From: Erythrocercus mccallii
Taxonomy: Eukaryota; Chordata; Aves; Passeriformes; Dicruridae
Length of the DNA: 64,000 nucleotides
Assembly (NCBI GenBank): GCA_013397435.1
Contig: VZRG01002510.1
Span: 1 to 64,000 of the forward strand
Reading direction: 5' to 3'
In this document: positions 50,301 to 61,600 of the stretch, in pieces
Position numbering within the stretch: position 1 is the stretch's first letter
Layout of the letters: each line of letters opens with the position of its first letter
The notes under the pieces: model-generated
Told to the model about the DNA's origin: nothing
The model's database searches: none
What the model saw: the letters and a program-made list of their open reading frames with translations, nothing else
Program-made: the position numbers and the translations under genes

Positions 50301-50357
50301 TCATGTGCCTTGTCACAGTGAATTGCCTGGGTTTAGTATCAGGTGGAAGTTTAATTC
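44361..50357. other. Intergenic region upstream of UBE3A, no gene recognised
   Basis: The first 700 bp remain G+C-richer (island shoulder) and then composition becomes A+T-rich. Plus-strand frames at 45604-45984 and 46554-46976 (126 and 140 codons) have no domain, motif or family resemblance that I recognise and no neighbouring splice structure. I treat them as chance. A perfect 29-bp inverted repeat lies at 47946-47974. A TA-rich microsatellite lies at about 49440-49462. Confidence 0.55.
47946..47974. repeat. Perfect inverted repeat, 13-bp arms, 3-nt loop
   Basis: ATACAACTTGTCT, then CAT, then its exact reverse complement. It is isolated, with no transposon ends or duplicated flanks seen around it. 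Confidence 0.95.
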
Positions 50358-50362
50358 CTGTA

Positions 50363-51092
50363 TGTCTTGGGTTATGGAAGCAAAAAAAATGTGTATTCTA
50401 TTTCATCTGTTGAAAGCAGTTGGGGAAATGTTTGTTTCTTTTTCTTTATCTCTTGTAACTGCAGGGGGAGGAGGGTGGATGCTTTCTAATAATGGCCCAG
50501 CTGTTAGAACCGGGTGGGGCAGTGTTTCTTATCTCTTTCACCACTCATCCTCCCTCGGGGTGGGGGAATGGATATATGCTGATAATGGGCCATTAAGGCT
50601 CACCAATGACATCACACATTACATCATCCCATTGTGAGATGCTTCACTCAATGGTGGGAGTTTCCCACCTAGATAAAAATGGAGACTGAGGAACACCAGA
50701 CATTCCTGTTTCTCCACTGGATTCTCCGGAGAAAGATGGGACCCATTTCTCCACCACTGGACTTCTCTATGGGGTCATCTCTACTCCACAGAATTGTATC
50801 TGTTACTGCAGGAGGATTTATCTAGACTGCTTCTAACACCCTGCCCAACAGGGTGTCAAGTCACGTCCCTGACTCTAGGTTTTCTAGGGCTTTTGTTTTG
50901 TTTGCTTGTCTTTCTGTACTATTACATTTGTATTTTTTAATATTCCTAGTAAAGAATTGCTATCCCAAAGCTTTGCCTGAAAGCCCTTAATTGCAAAATT
51001 ATAACACTTTGGAGGGAAGGGGGTTTACAGTCTCCATTCCAAGAAAAGCTCCATCTTTCCCTGGCAGATACCTGTCTCCCGGAGCTGAGACA
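50363..51092 (+). mobile_element. Solo LTR (730 bp) with perfect 5-bp target duplication
   Basis: It begins TGTCTTGGGTTATGG and ends GGAGCTGAGACA, with CTGTA directly repeated on both sides (50358-50362 and 51093-51097). Inside is an AGATAAAAAT TATA-like box (50671-50680), an AGTAAA-type polyadenylation signal (50948-50953), and then the 3' tail 'ttggagggaagggggtttac' typical of one passerine LTR group I recognise. There are no viral genes, so it is a solo LTR left by recombination. A 5-bp duplication fits ERVL-like or class III elements. It lies upstream of UBE3A, with its own transcription direction pointing away from that gene. Confidence 0.9.
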
Positions 51093-51097
51093 CTGTA

Positions 51098-53137
51098 TTC
51101 TATGTCTTGCTCCCTGTCTTACTTCCAAGGAACATCAGAGAAGGAGGAAGAAGGACAAGGATCTAGGAGGCATCGATCATTGAAGAGTGTAGCTGGGGAG
51201 AAGAGAATGAAAATGTTAATTTATTACCAGAGTGGGTATGAATTGTGTTTGAACCCAGAGGTTAAAAGTAGTGTAGTTTGTCTGTGTCCTGAGACAACCG
51301 CTATCCCCAGAGCTGAGCTTTCCACAGAAGCATGGGGTTGAGAGATACGATACAGATAAAGTTTTATGCTTGGGGTCCTGCTAGAGTGGGTTGGAGACTG
51401 AATCTGACCCATGTGACCTTGGCATGTGACCCTGTCACATCTCTTAACCCCATCTCTTAACAACTGGAACTTACTCTAGACTGGTAATACCCATACTGCA
51501 GAAGAGATCATCCAGGCTATTGTGTACCCAGCAAAAGCATTCGATAAATGTTTGATCTGGCAGAGCAATGAACATCTATCCCATTCATATCGATCCAATA
51601 ACTGCTCAAACATAGATCTATGGTAAGGGGTCTTGTTTGCATTTGTTCTTTTGCTTTTAGTTTTGCTTTCTTAATTTTGCATTTTGTAAGATCAGAAAAT
51701 AAAACTTTCTGTCTGGTGTGCTAAAGAAATACAGCTATTTTCACTGAGAAAGTGAAATCCTACATGACAGAGGAAAATCCACTTGAAAGATGCACGAGTT
51801 TTTCCCTGAATAAGCACTGAAATGTTTGGCCCTTGGGATGGAAATAGACCTTGGAGTTTTACCAAGGTGCTTCAGAGATCCCTGCTCCCACTGCTTTTCT
51901 CTTTTAAATATGATGACTGAAGCTGTCTGGATGCAGGACTCATTTGAACTAAAAATAAGTATCTTTTAAAACAGGATCCTCATTCTCTGGTCTCTCAGAA
52001 AGTTTGCTAAGGTATGATACAGTTTTTGGTGCTGATTTTCTAGGCTGATTTTTAATCTGTATAAAGTGTGAAATGCTGATTTTACGTTCTTTGCATGGAA
52101 AAGGCCAAGCTTTCAAGTAAATTATTGTGTTGCTAAAGATCTGATAAGCTTTTTAGTACTAGTTCTTTCCTAACCTTCAGTACTCGTTTATTGCAAATAC
52201 TTAAAAATAAAACCATCTACTTCACTTTGTTTGGAGACATTGAAGAAGAAATATAGAGCTCTTTATGCACATGAGAATCAGATTCAAGCAGATACAATGA
52301 ATGTTAATTGTGACTTGTCATGTTTTCCTTTGTAAGCCTAAAAGTTCCTTGACAGCCTTGCAATTGTAGAAAGAAATATTTTTAAAAAGCCACAGAGCAG
52401 ATGTGATTCTGTGCCCTGAAAGGCTGAACTGACACCACTTTTGCAGAAGGAATCAGTGAGTGAGTGCTTCTATGATTTTTCACAAGTGACATCTGATTTA
52501 AGAAGTATCCTCACCATTCCAGAGAGGATATTGAAAATGAATATAATCTCATGCTTCTAAACTGATCAAAATTGATGTCATTGCAGACTTAAAGGCGTTG
52601 TAAATCTGGATGAGCATTCACAAGGCAGGGTAGGGTAAGACCCTTAAACAATGTAGGTTCTATAGCAGTGGACATCACAGCACATCTGCTGGGTCGCAGT
52701 TTTTTTCATTTGCTGTATAAACAAGACTGGATGCTTGTCTGTTATTTAGGCCTTCTTACCTGCACTGACCATAAAGGAGGTGAAAATGAAAAGTTAATTT
52801 TCAATTGCTATGCCGTTGGACCCAAAGTACTAAGGATTACATCTTTGAACCTCAGTCACAAACTCCTGTGTTGGAATGGAAAATTTTCCTTCAAAGGACA
52901 AATTACCTGGTCCAGCTTGGAGTGAACAGCTGAAAATTACTGAAGAATCTGTCCCTTGGAATGAATGGAAATGTAGCAAGATTCATTGTGTAGGATGGGA
53001 AGGCTGTCTTTTATTAAAATACCCACACTGAACTGATGTTACTAAGACTTGCATGTTATGCTCCAGAAGCAATATCCTTCAGTTTCTGTTATAGGTGAAT
53101 TTATGATGTAATTCGTGTTATGTTATTTTATAATATT
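51098..53137. other. Intergenic, no gene recognised; holds one copy of an old duplicated segment
   Basis: A+T-rich sequence. The 52583-52738 stretch aligns with 56411-56568 (see findings). No coding or RNA signal. Confidence 0.5.
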
Positions 53138-53141
53138 ATTT

Positions 53142-53763
53142 TGTTAGATTGTAGAAAATGTATCTTTGCAAAAGTCAGGTTTTTCCCTGAAAAGCACACA
53201 TACCACAGCAGCAGCGGCAGATGGCCTAGGTGTGGCTCACCGGCAGCATTTGATAAGAGACATTCACACTAACTGGCAGGGCAGCTCCACGTAATCACCA
53301 GGAGGAGAGGCGCTAACGAGCGTCCGGAGGCAGGGCAAAGGAGAGGCTGAGCCATCAGCCATGAAGACTCAGCTATTGAAGATATTGTCCAGCCTCAAGT
53401 ACAGCAATCATGAAACAAAAAACAGACTATACCTGAAACCAGGAACCATCCAGGCCAACTCCCAGCCACATGGTCCAACTACAGGTGACTTCATCTGCAC
53501 CAGGAAAACCTATTCTCTCCATTGTACACCTTAGCCCCAGGCTATGAAAAACTGTATAAGACCACCTCGCAGAACACATGTCTTCATGGACACAGAGACA
53601 GTGTTGTTTGGATGCAGACTCTGTGCCACCAGGAGCCGATCCCTGGGCCGGCTCCTCAGGATTGGGATTTGTTGGCTCATTTTTTCTATTTTCCAAAATT
53701 TATCCGAAATTGTAAATAATTGTAAATAAAGTTTTTGATTTTTTTATTGAAATCGAATTGGCA
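53142..53763 (+). mobile_element. Solo LTR, probable class I-type (4-bp duplication)
   Basis: About 622 bp from TGTTAGATTGTAG to GAATTGGCA, flanked by ATTT on both sides (53138-53141 and 53764-53767). It has a TATAAG box at 53555-53560, AATAAA at 53725-53730 followed by a T-rich tail, and a G+C-rich centre unlike the surrounding sequence. These are the order and spacing of an LTR. The ends are less certain than for the other LTRs because the flanks are A+T-rich, so a 4-bp match is weak evidence. Confidence 0.7.
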
Positions 53764-54053
53764 ATTTTTTCATCTATAACAGTTTCCAATTTTGGTTTAT
53801 TTTCATGCTTACAAATACTGTTAAGCTCTTCACTCTTAAACTAAATTAATGAGCCCCTAAATGGAGTAAGTAGCACCCCACTAGGTTTTTATTTTTTTCT
53901 TATCCATAAAGATATTCCTACTGAATTCAAAACCAAGATTTGCACAAGAAAATCTTTTCCCTGAGAGTGAATACTGTGGCTTGATTTCCCTGTAAAAACT
54001 ACAGGTTTTTCAAAAGCTTGTTTATAGGCATGTAGGGTCCTCAGCTTAGAGTT

Positions 54054-54706
54054 TGTTGTAGGGTGACTTTATGATGCCTGTATCCCCAGTCGTCTGTCCT
54101 GTTAGTGCTGTATACTGAGTTCTGTACCTTTAAGATTGATTCTGAGCACGAACCAGGGAAAGAAGAAGCGCGGAGTTTGTTTTGAGAGAACTGCCTGACT
54201 CCCCCGACATTCCTCACTCCTGACTCTGTGTTTGTGGAGGCACGGACAGCAGTGGGACAGAGATCTCCTGTGCTTTTAGTTAGTTTAGCTAGCTGAGGCA
54301 GAGAAGTTCCCTGGACTGGTTTTTTTTCTTCCTTTTCTTGAGACTGTTTAAATCTGCTCTGGACTGAAAACCCAGAGGAGCATCGAGGGCTCGCACCTGC
54401 GGCCCCCCCCGGGCCTGAACCTCTGGTGGGACTGAGAGAACTGAGCTACACCCACAGCAAGGACTTTCTCAGTTTGCCATCTCTCTTCAGAGCAGGAAGA
54501 GGTTGTATTGTTTCATTATTCATTTTATTGTTTCATATTATTCATTCTTTTTACCTGTAGGTATCTTTGTTAAATAAATAGCTTTTTCCACTTTTCTCTG
54601 AGGAAGTTACCTCCCCGGACTGGCAGGGGGGAGGGGCCGTTTGGGTTTTGCTTTCCAGAGGAACCCCTTCGGAGGTTTCCTCCTAAATTTGCCCTAAACC
54701 AAGACA
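54054..54706 (+). mobile_element. Solo LTR (653 bp) with perfect 5-bp target duplication
   Basis: It starts TGTTGTAGGGTGACT and ends CCCTAAACCAAGACA, with GAGTT repeated exactly at 54049-54053 and 54707-54711. It contains AATAAA at 54573-54578 and the 3' G-rich block 'ggcaggggggaggggcc' (about 54620-54640). The wording matches a passerine ERV LTR group I recognise. No internal region remains. Confidence 0.9.
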
Positions 54707-55103
54707 GAGTTATAGAGCACAATAAGTGCTTGCAGTAATTTATGAACTGAAATTAAAGTTGTAGAGTTATTTCTAATACTATAATGCTTGTAATGCTGGA
54801 AATAATATTTTCATGCAGCATGTCGTATACTTCATTACTAATTAAGATGTAACTCTAGCTATCATGTCTAAGTAATCTTTCTTTTTTTTCCTTTTTTATT
54901 GTCTTTCAGAAAAATTATGCCAAATCTGCGAGCTGAAAATAGATGAAAATAACATCCAAATTAGTGTCAAAAGACTCAGGGTTAGATATGAGCTCTGAAG
55001 TTTAATACCAAGTGAAGTTCTGATCCTCAGTTTTACTGAGACTATATGCAAATATGGAATACATAAGGAACAATGGCTTTCTTCTTCATGTTGAAATTCC
55101 TTA

Positions 55104-55669
55104 TGTACTGGTTTTGTCTGGGGTAGAGTTTTCTTCACAGTGGCTGATATGGGTCTATGTTTTCGATTTGTGCTAAGAGAGTGGATAATATAGAGATATT
55201 TTTGTCATTGGTGAGCAGATCTTTCCTGTTTTTCCTACTGCCAGCCTGGTGTGAACACTGGGAGTCCATGGGAAATTTAGGAAAGACATAGTTGTGACAG
55301 GTGACCCAAATGGACCAAAGGCATATTCACACCGTACAACATCCTTCCCTGTATGTAAAGTGGAGGGAAGAAGGAGGAACTGAAGGATGTGTGGATTGAT
55401 GGCATATGTCTTCCCAAGTCACCATTATGCATGATGGACCCCTGCTGTCCTGGAGATGGCTGAACGCCTGCCTGTGGGAAGCAGTGAACTAATTTCTCCT
55501 TTTGTTTTGCTTCCATGTGTGGCTTTTGCTTTCCCTATTAAACTGTCTTTATTTCAATCTGTGAGATTTCTGGCTTTTGCTCTTCTGATTCTCTCCCCAG
55601 TCACGCTGGTGGGGGAGTGGGCAAGTGGCTGTGTAGGGTTTGGCTGCTGGATGGGGTTAAACCACGACA
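55104..55669 (+). mobile_element. Solo LTR (566 bp), same family as the intronic copy at 31.2 kb
   Basis: It starts TGTACTGGTTTTGTCTGG and ends GGGGTTAAACCACGACA, with CCTTA repeated exactly at 55099-55103 and 55670-55674. ATTAAA is at 55537-55542. It shares the layout and many blocks with 31219-31794 but differs in the middle third. No viral coding sequence is attached. Confidence 0.92.
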
Positions 55670-55674
55670 CCTTA

Positions 55675-58600
55675 GAAGAAGAAGAAAAATCCTCTCATGC
55701 TGTCCCACAGAGGAAATCATGAGATGTCATCAGAGACACAGAGGGCATGTGTGCCTTATCTTCCTTGCATAGACACACATTTATGGAGAGTGAGAACTGG
55801 AGAGGCCACCTCACAAACTGACACCCATTAACAATTCCTTTGTGCTCATATTTCAGTTTCCACTCCCTTAAATTATAAATAAATATAAATCTAGCACAAG
55901 AGAAGACTGCTTTTCATGGTGTTTATGCCACAGACGACATGTAAGTCATGTGAATGGTGAAATATTTGAACTGCAAGGTCTTTTATATTACATTTACATT
56001 AAGCAAAGTCTTTCCTGATCTACTTGAGCAAATAATTCTCTTGTGTACAGAGATCATGACTTGTCTCATTTTCAAATGTCTTTTGCTAGCAGTGGTTGAT
56101 CTAGAAAGTATTTTGTTTTCCCTAGCTTTTCTGTTTGTATTTTTGTGGGGGGACATTGATGCAGGAAAAAAGAAGGAAAATATATGATAAAGGCTAACAT
56201 TTGAAAAGGTTGCTTTGGAGTATTAAAACATACTTGTATTGGGATATCATATATCTATGAAAAAGACAATTTTTATTTTTGTCCTGGTGAGGAATTGGTA
56301 AGGAAAATAGCAGTGGCTTATTTTAATTTTTTCTAAAAAAAAAGAGTTTGACTCAATCCATATACTGTTAAAGTAAATGCGGATAACTGGAATAAATAGC
56401 TAATTGTTTGTAAAGAGACATTGTCAATCTAAATGAGTATTGATAAGAAATGACCTGACTGATAAGACCCTTATATCATGTAGATTCTACATCAGTGGTT
56501 ATCACTGTCTAGTCTGATGTTTTACAGTTTCTGGGGTTTTTTACCATTTGAGGATGACTTGATGTTTGAAAAGTGGTGATATTGTTAGCTTTGTGGCTGT
56601 GAAAATATTTTCAGTCAGGGCAGCATAGATAAAAGGGCTGCAGGGAAAGCATCAGGGAGGGATGTCTTTGCTCCGCGGGTGCTGACAGAAGCTGATTATT
56701 GAAAGAGAGTTGTTCCCTGGACATTTGTGCCAGGTTCTGGTAGCTGAAAATAGTGGTGATTGCTGTAGGGCTGTCTGTGAAGAACTACATTTTATCTGTA
56801 GATAAAGCAATTATAAAGTATGTACTGCTATCACAATACTATTTTTTACCCAGTTGGGAAAATAATGTGAGAGGCTTTGGACAGCCTCTGTTGATCTGTA
56901 AGCATCAGGGTCCTCAAGCTGATGAATTACTAGGCTGAAAATGCCTTGTACTGGATTTGGACCAGAGAACTGGATTTGGAAACCAGTGGAGTTTATGCAG
57001 CATTGGAGTCATGTGGCCCCAGGGGACAAACCTGGGCGTGCAGCTGCCTGAGGTCTGATTTAAGCACAGAGTAACAGAGCTTGGGGAATTGTAGCAAGGT
57101 CCACACCTCCAAGAGGGGCTTCTAATACCTCAGCTAACTGGACAGAAAGAAACATCCCTGACTACTAACTGCAAGCAATCATATGGCAGCAATGTGGGAT
57201 CCAAGCAGGAGATTTTACATTTGAGGGTCAGATTCCTGAGGGAGTGCAAAATGGCCCCCTCACATTTTCTGCACTGGGTAACAGATGAGTCATCCTGTCT
57301 GCAGAGTTATGCACTGACTTGGGATGGAATTTTTCAGTACTGACCTAATAATTATCTTATTGGTGTTATGCAGAACAGAAGTGGGCCAAAGCTAACCTTT
57401 TAGTGCAGCTATTTAAGTAAATGGTGCAAGTAACACCTCATGTGTGAAACTTGCAGGAAGTCCCAGGGTGTTTAGGTGGATGTCTGAGACACACTGAGAG
57501 GGTGTCACAGAAAAGGAGTTTCCTTCTCACCTCTCCTGGCTTTTGTTCTCAAAGATTTATAACAGGTTTTGCTGGGATAAACCAAGTGTCTTTTCCCGAC
57601 TGCATCCTGTAGGTCTGTGATGCCCAGACTGAATGGACTTTAACATTAGTCTTTAAATCTTTTAATGTAGTGATTAAACATGACAGGGATTAAGTCACTG
57701 CCCAATGGCAGCTCACCTGGGTGCGTTGTTGGTTAGATGCAAAGCACAAAGCCAAATGCTCTTAAGCACCCAAGCATACAGTGGTTTGAAAACATAGCAA
57801 GACCCATCATGTCTGGTGATTAGAAAGCATTTCTTCTTTATTGAAGATAGAGTGGAACAAGAAGGTGGCAGAAAGGAAGCCTGTCAGAGCAAAAAAAAAA
57901 GGATTGTGAACAAAGGTTGAAACAGAATTTGAAAAGTTTTATCCTAAGTGTTTTTAAAATATAGGTATATAGTATGGTTTAGATATGTTTACGAGGTACC
58001 TAGTCTAATAGGAAAAGAACTTAAAATTTCTTAATTTCCTCAAGTATCCAGGCAAGAGACTAAATTACTGACACAAAGCAAATCAAAGAGAGTTTGACAC
58101 ACAAATCATTAACTAATAAAAACATTCTTCTGGTTGCCAAGTCACTTAAAAATATTTCAGAAAATGTCAGAAAGGAGGTGTATGTGTCAGCCATAGAGCC
58201 TTTAATTATGCCAACGCATGTTATATTTATTCTTGCAGGCTCAGAATGTTTTCTTTTCTCCTCATCATTTTATGTGGATTTCATGGTTAACTAACAGTTT
58301 GTGCATGATTTAAACCTTGTTCTGGAGACAAAGTCCTTTGTTACTTTATTGGCCTTTTCCTATGATGCTAATTACTATAGCAACTGAGGTTTCCCATGGC
58401 TTTATTTTCATAAAGTCTCAAAGTGTTGAGAGGGTAGCATTACTGTGCTTTACAGATTAACAACAGAAAGTTTGAGGTAGAAAATGAAGTAAGTTTATTC
58501 GTTTATAGGGGGGAAGTGCCATTTCAAGGAAATTAAATTGTCCATAGATGATTTTTTCAACTGGAAACCACTCTGGGAAGTGTGATTGTGTCACTCTGAA

Positions 58601-61600
58601 GTGTGATGATTTTTTTTTCCTCCAGAAGAATAAAATCAAAATACTTTCCTTCCACGTGCTTGAATTTAACAGGAACACATTTGTGTCACACTGGCTCCAA
58701 ATATTTTGTTTGAAATCTCTTCTCCTAAAATGAAGAGGACTTGGACAGTGGAGCAGAGTCCTTGGCAGATTATATCTCCTAATACATAGTCTCTGTACAG
58801 GGTTTACATGATGCTGTGTGCTAGAGCAGATGGAAATATGATTGTAAGCCTGGGTTTCTAAAAAGCAAAGAAGACGTGGATTTATCATACGATTGATTTG
58901 TGTGGACATGCTAACAACCAGGACAAAAATGTCAATTTTCCTGTGGGACAGTTTCCCTGTGGTAGGTATGCAATGAAGAAGGTGGTAGACAGCAGCTACC
59001 AGCTGCCCTCTGTGGGTTGCCCAGGGGCTTTTGGGAGATCTGGGATGCTTTTACAAAAACTTTCATAGGCATTTCTGGACAGAAAATTTAAAAAAGGAGA
59101 TCCTCAATTCCTGTCAGCTCCCAAAGCTTTTTATTTAATCTTTCTACCTTTTCTTTGCATGCTGCTTTGCACCTCTTGCTCTCTCCTAATGCTGTATGCT
59201 CACATTCCTCTGCATCCTTGGTTCTCCCCAGCCTTCTGTGCTTCTTGTACCATGTTTTATTTATGCATCACTCTTCCTGCTGCCTTGCTGAACACCAGCC
59301 CCTGCTTTGCCCTTTTATGCTTTCACTCCTCAGCCAGTCCCAGTTTTCCAGTTCTACTCCCGTGAATGTTGTTTTCCCCGTTGTCTTGACGGCATCCCAA
59401 AAACCCATTTTGTCCTCCTGATCTTGTTTGCCTTTTCCTGGTCCAGTTGCTGGTCCTCATCTGCCCCTTGCCTCCCCCAAACCCTGCAGACTGATGATCC
59501 TCATCCACTTCAGGTCTGAATTCAGGTGTCTTTTACACGGTGCTTGGATGGCATGTTGCTATGCAGTTTCAGCCACTGCTCAGTCTGAAGTGTCCCAGAG
59601 TCATGGAAGTGCAGCTCCAGGCACAAGGGAGCAGATCGAGCATGTGACAACACCATCAGTCATTTTGAGGAGACTTTTCTGAGGGCAGAGGGGCTGTGGA
59701 CATCGGAAAGGCTGCTCACGGACAAGCAAGGTGTGTAAAACAGGATCCTTTGGAAGGTCTGGGGAGGATGTGGGAGGCAGAGGGTAGTGGGGAGGAGGCA
59801 TGGGTGGCAGGCAGGGGCCCGAGGTGAAGACTGCCCCATTCCTCCAAGGTGGCATTTTGGACAGCCTTGTTATTGCCAGCTCCTCTCTGGGGTTTGCTTT
59901 TCCCATGCCCTCCGAGGCAGCAGGAGTTAACATAAAGGGAGGCAGCTGGACGTGGCCGAAGCCCTTGGCAGGCCTGCCAGATCGGTCCGGCGGCCTCCTT
60001 CACTCTGTTCCCCAGCACCCTCTGTGCACAGGGTTGCCCCCTCTCTCAGGCAGAAGGGCAGCGTGAGGCAGGTGCTCTTTTGACCCTGCTCTTTTTTCTT
60101 TTTTTTGTTGCACAGTGGTGTGATCCAGCTATGATTTTGTGAGGGAGAGCAAAGGATACTCTGACCCTTCACAAAATCCCATTGCATGAACTGCTGCTAG
60201 AGGGAAGCTACCCCCACAATGGGGAGAGATTTTTCAACAGAGTTTACATAATGCTGTGTGCTAGAGCAAGGTGTGCTGAGGTGGTCAGAGCAGTCTTCAA
60301 GTTCAGCTGCTGCCTAACCCTAATTTTGAGATTGTTAAATGAAGGCTGGAGGAATGGGGAAATGGTGCGTACACTGAGGACTAAAGATACTGAAACAGAA
60401 AAATTATACAAGGCAAGACATCATCCACATGGCAAAGAATCCACAGATTCCACAGTGGTCTGTATTTACTGCTGGACTTATCTATACCTTACTTCTGAAA
60501 ACTGTTCATCTGTATGGGTAGCACAGCTGAGTTAAGTTTAAGGAATCAAAGACTTTGCCCAAAGGTATTCTCCATCCCAGCAATGAACTGAAAATATAAA
60601 ACATATGGGGCAATCTGATTTTTAACAATGCTTAAAAAAAAAAAAAAAAAGAAAGAGAAAACACTTTCACTGCATATTTTAGTTTCAAGGACAGTAAAAA
60701 ATCACTGTCATGATTTAGCTGTATCTGAGCTGATGCAATCCTTATCAGTAGGGAGTTATTTAATAAATCTGGGCAGAGTTCCTGCTGGGGGCATCTGCCA
60801 GACATCTTTGCAGTGTAATAGGTGATATGTGGATGTTTCAGGGTCCCTGCTCTAGATTCCTCTGTTAGAGCCTGTCAGTTCTGCTTGCTGACAGACTTTG
60901 GAGCAGGGCTATCCCATCAAACAAACACACACATTTGATCCAATGTGCCTTGGACACCCAGAAAGTACTGGTAGAAATGGTAGAGGCTTTTCTGTTAGCT
61001 TAAATTTGGGTATTTTGCTATCATTTTTATTTCTTTTCAGCTGAGAGGCTCATGAAAGAGGATTTAGGTACTCTTGCATTGGGTTTCACAGGCAAAATAA
61101 TCATGTGTGTTGACAATAAAAGTGCCTGTGTTATACCCTTTGTGGAGAGAAGCAGAAGGTAAAGACAGCAGGTGCCTTGAACATTGCCACAATGATGGTC
61201 ACTGTGATAAGCAGAGGTCTCAGGAAGCCTATTTCAGCTAAAATAAACCACTGCAGCTTTCCTCTAACAGCAGACCAGAGATTTATGCATTTTACATTCA
61301 GTTTAGGATCCTCCCAAAGCTCTTGCAGCCTCTTTTGAACTCCTGCACACACACAGTCCCCATCTCCTGCTAAGTGTCCAGGCAGCGCAAAAATAATTTA
61401 TATTTTTATGCTTTCAAATATTGTTGTTGCGAAGGGGAAATCCCTGCTGTTTCCTCCTCATCTGTCTCTTTGCTTCTCTCCCCTTGCCAGTGAGGATTAG
61501 GCTTGACTGCAGCTGATTTTGCTGTCTCATTTCCTGCAATGGGGTGCCAAGTGTTCCACAGTGATACAGCAGTTTTTCCTCTCTTCTCTCCACTTCCCCT

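Noticed and set aside
59100..60070. Pyrimidine-rich zone as a gene exon cluster
   Set aside because: Several overlapping frames are open only because of base bias. No splice pairing or recognisable protein.
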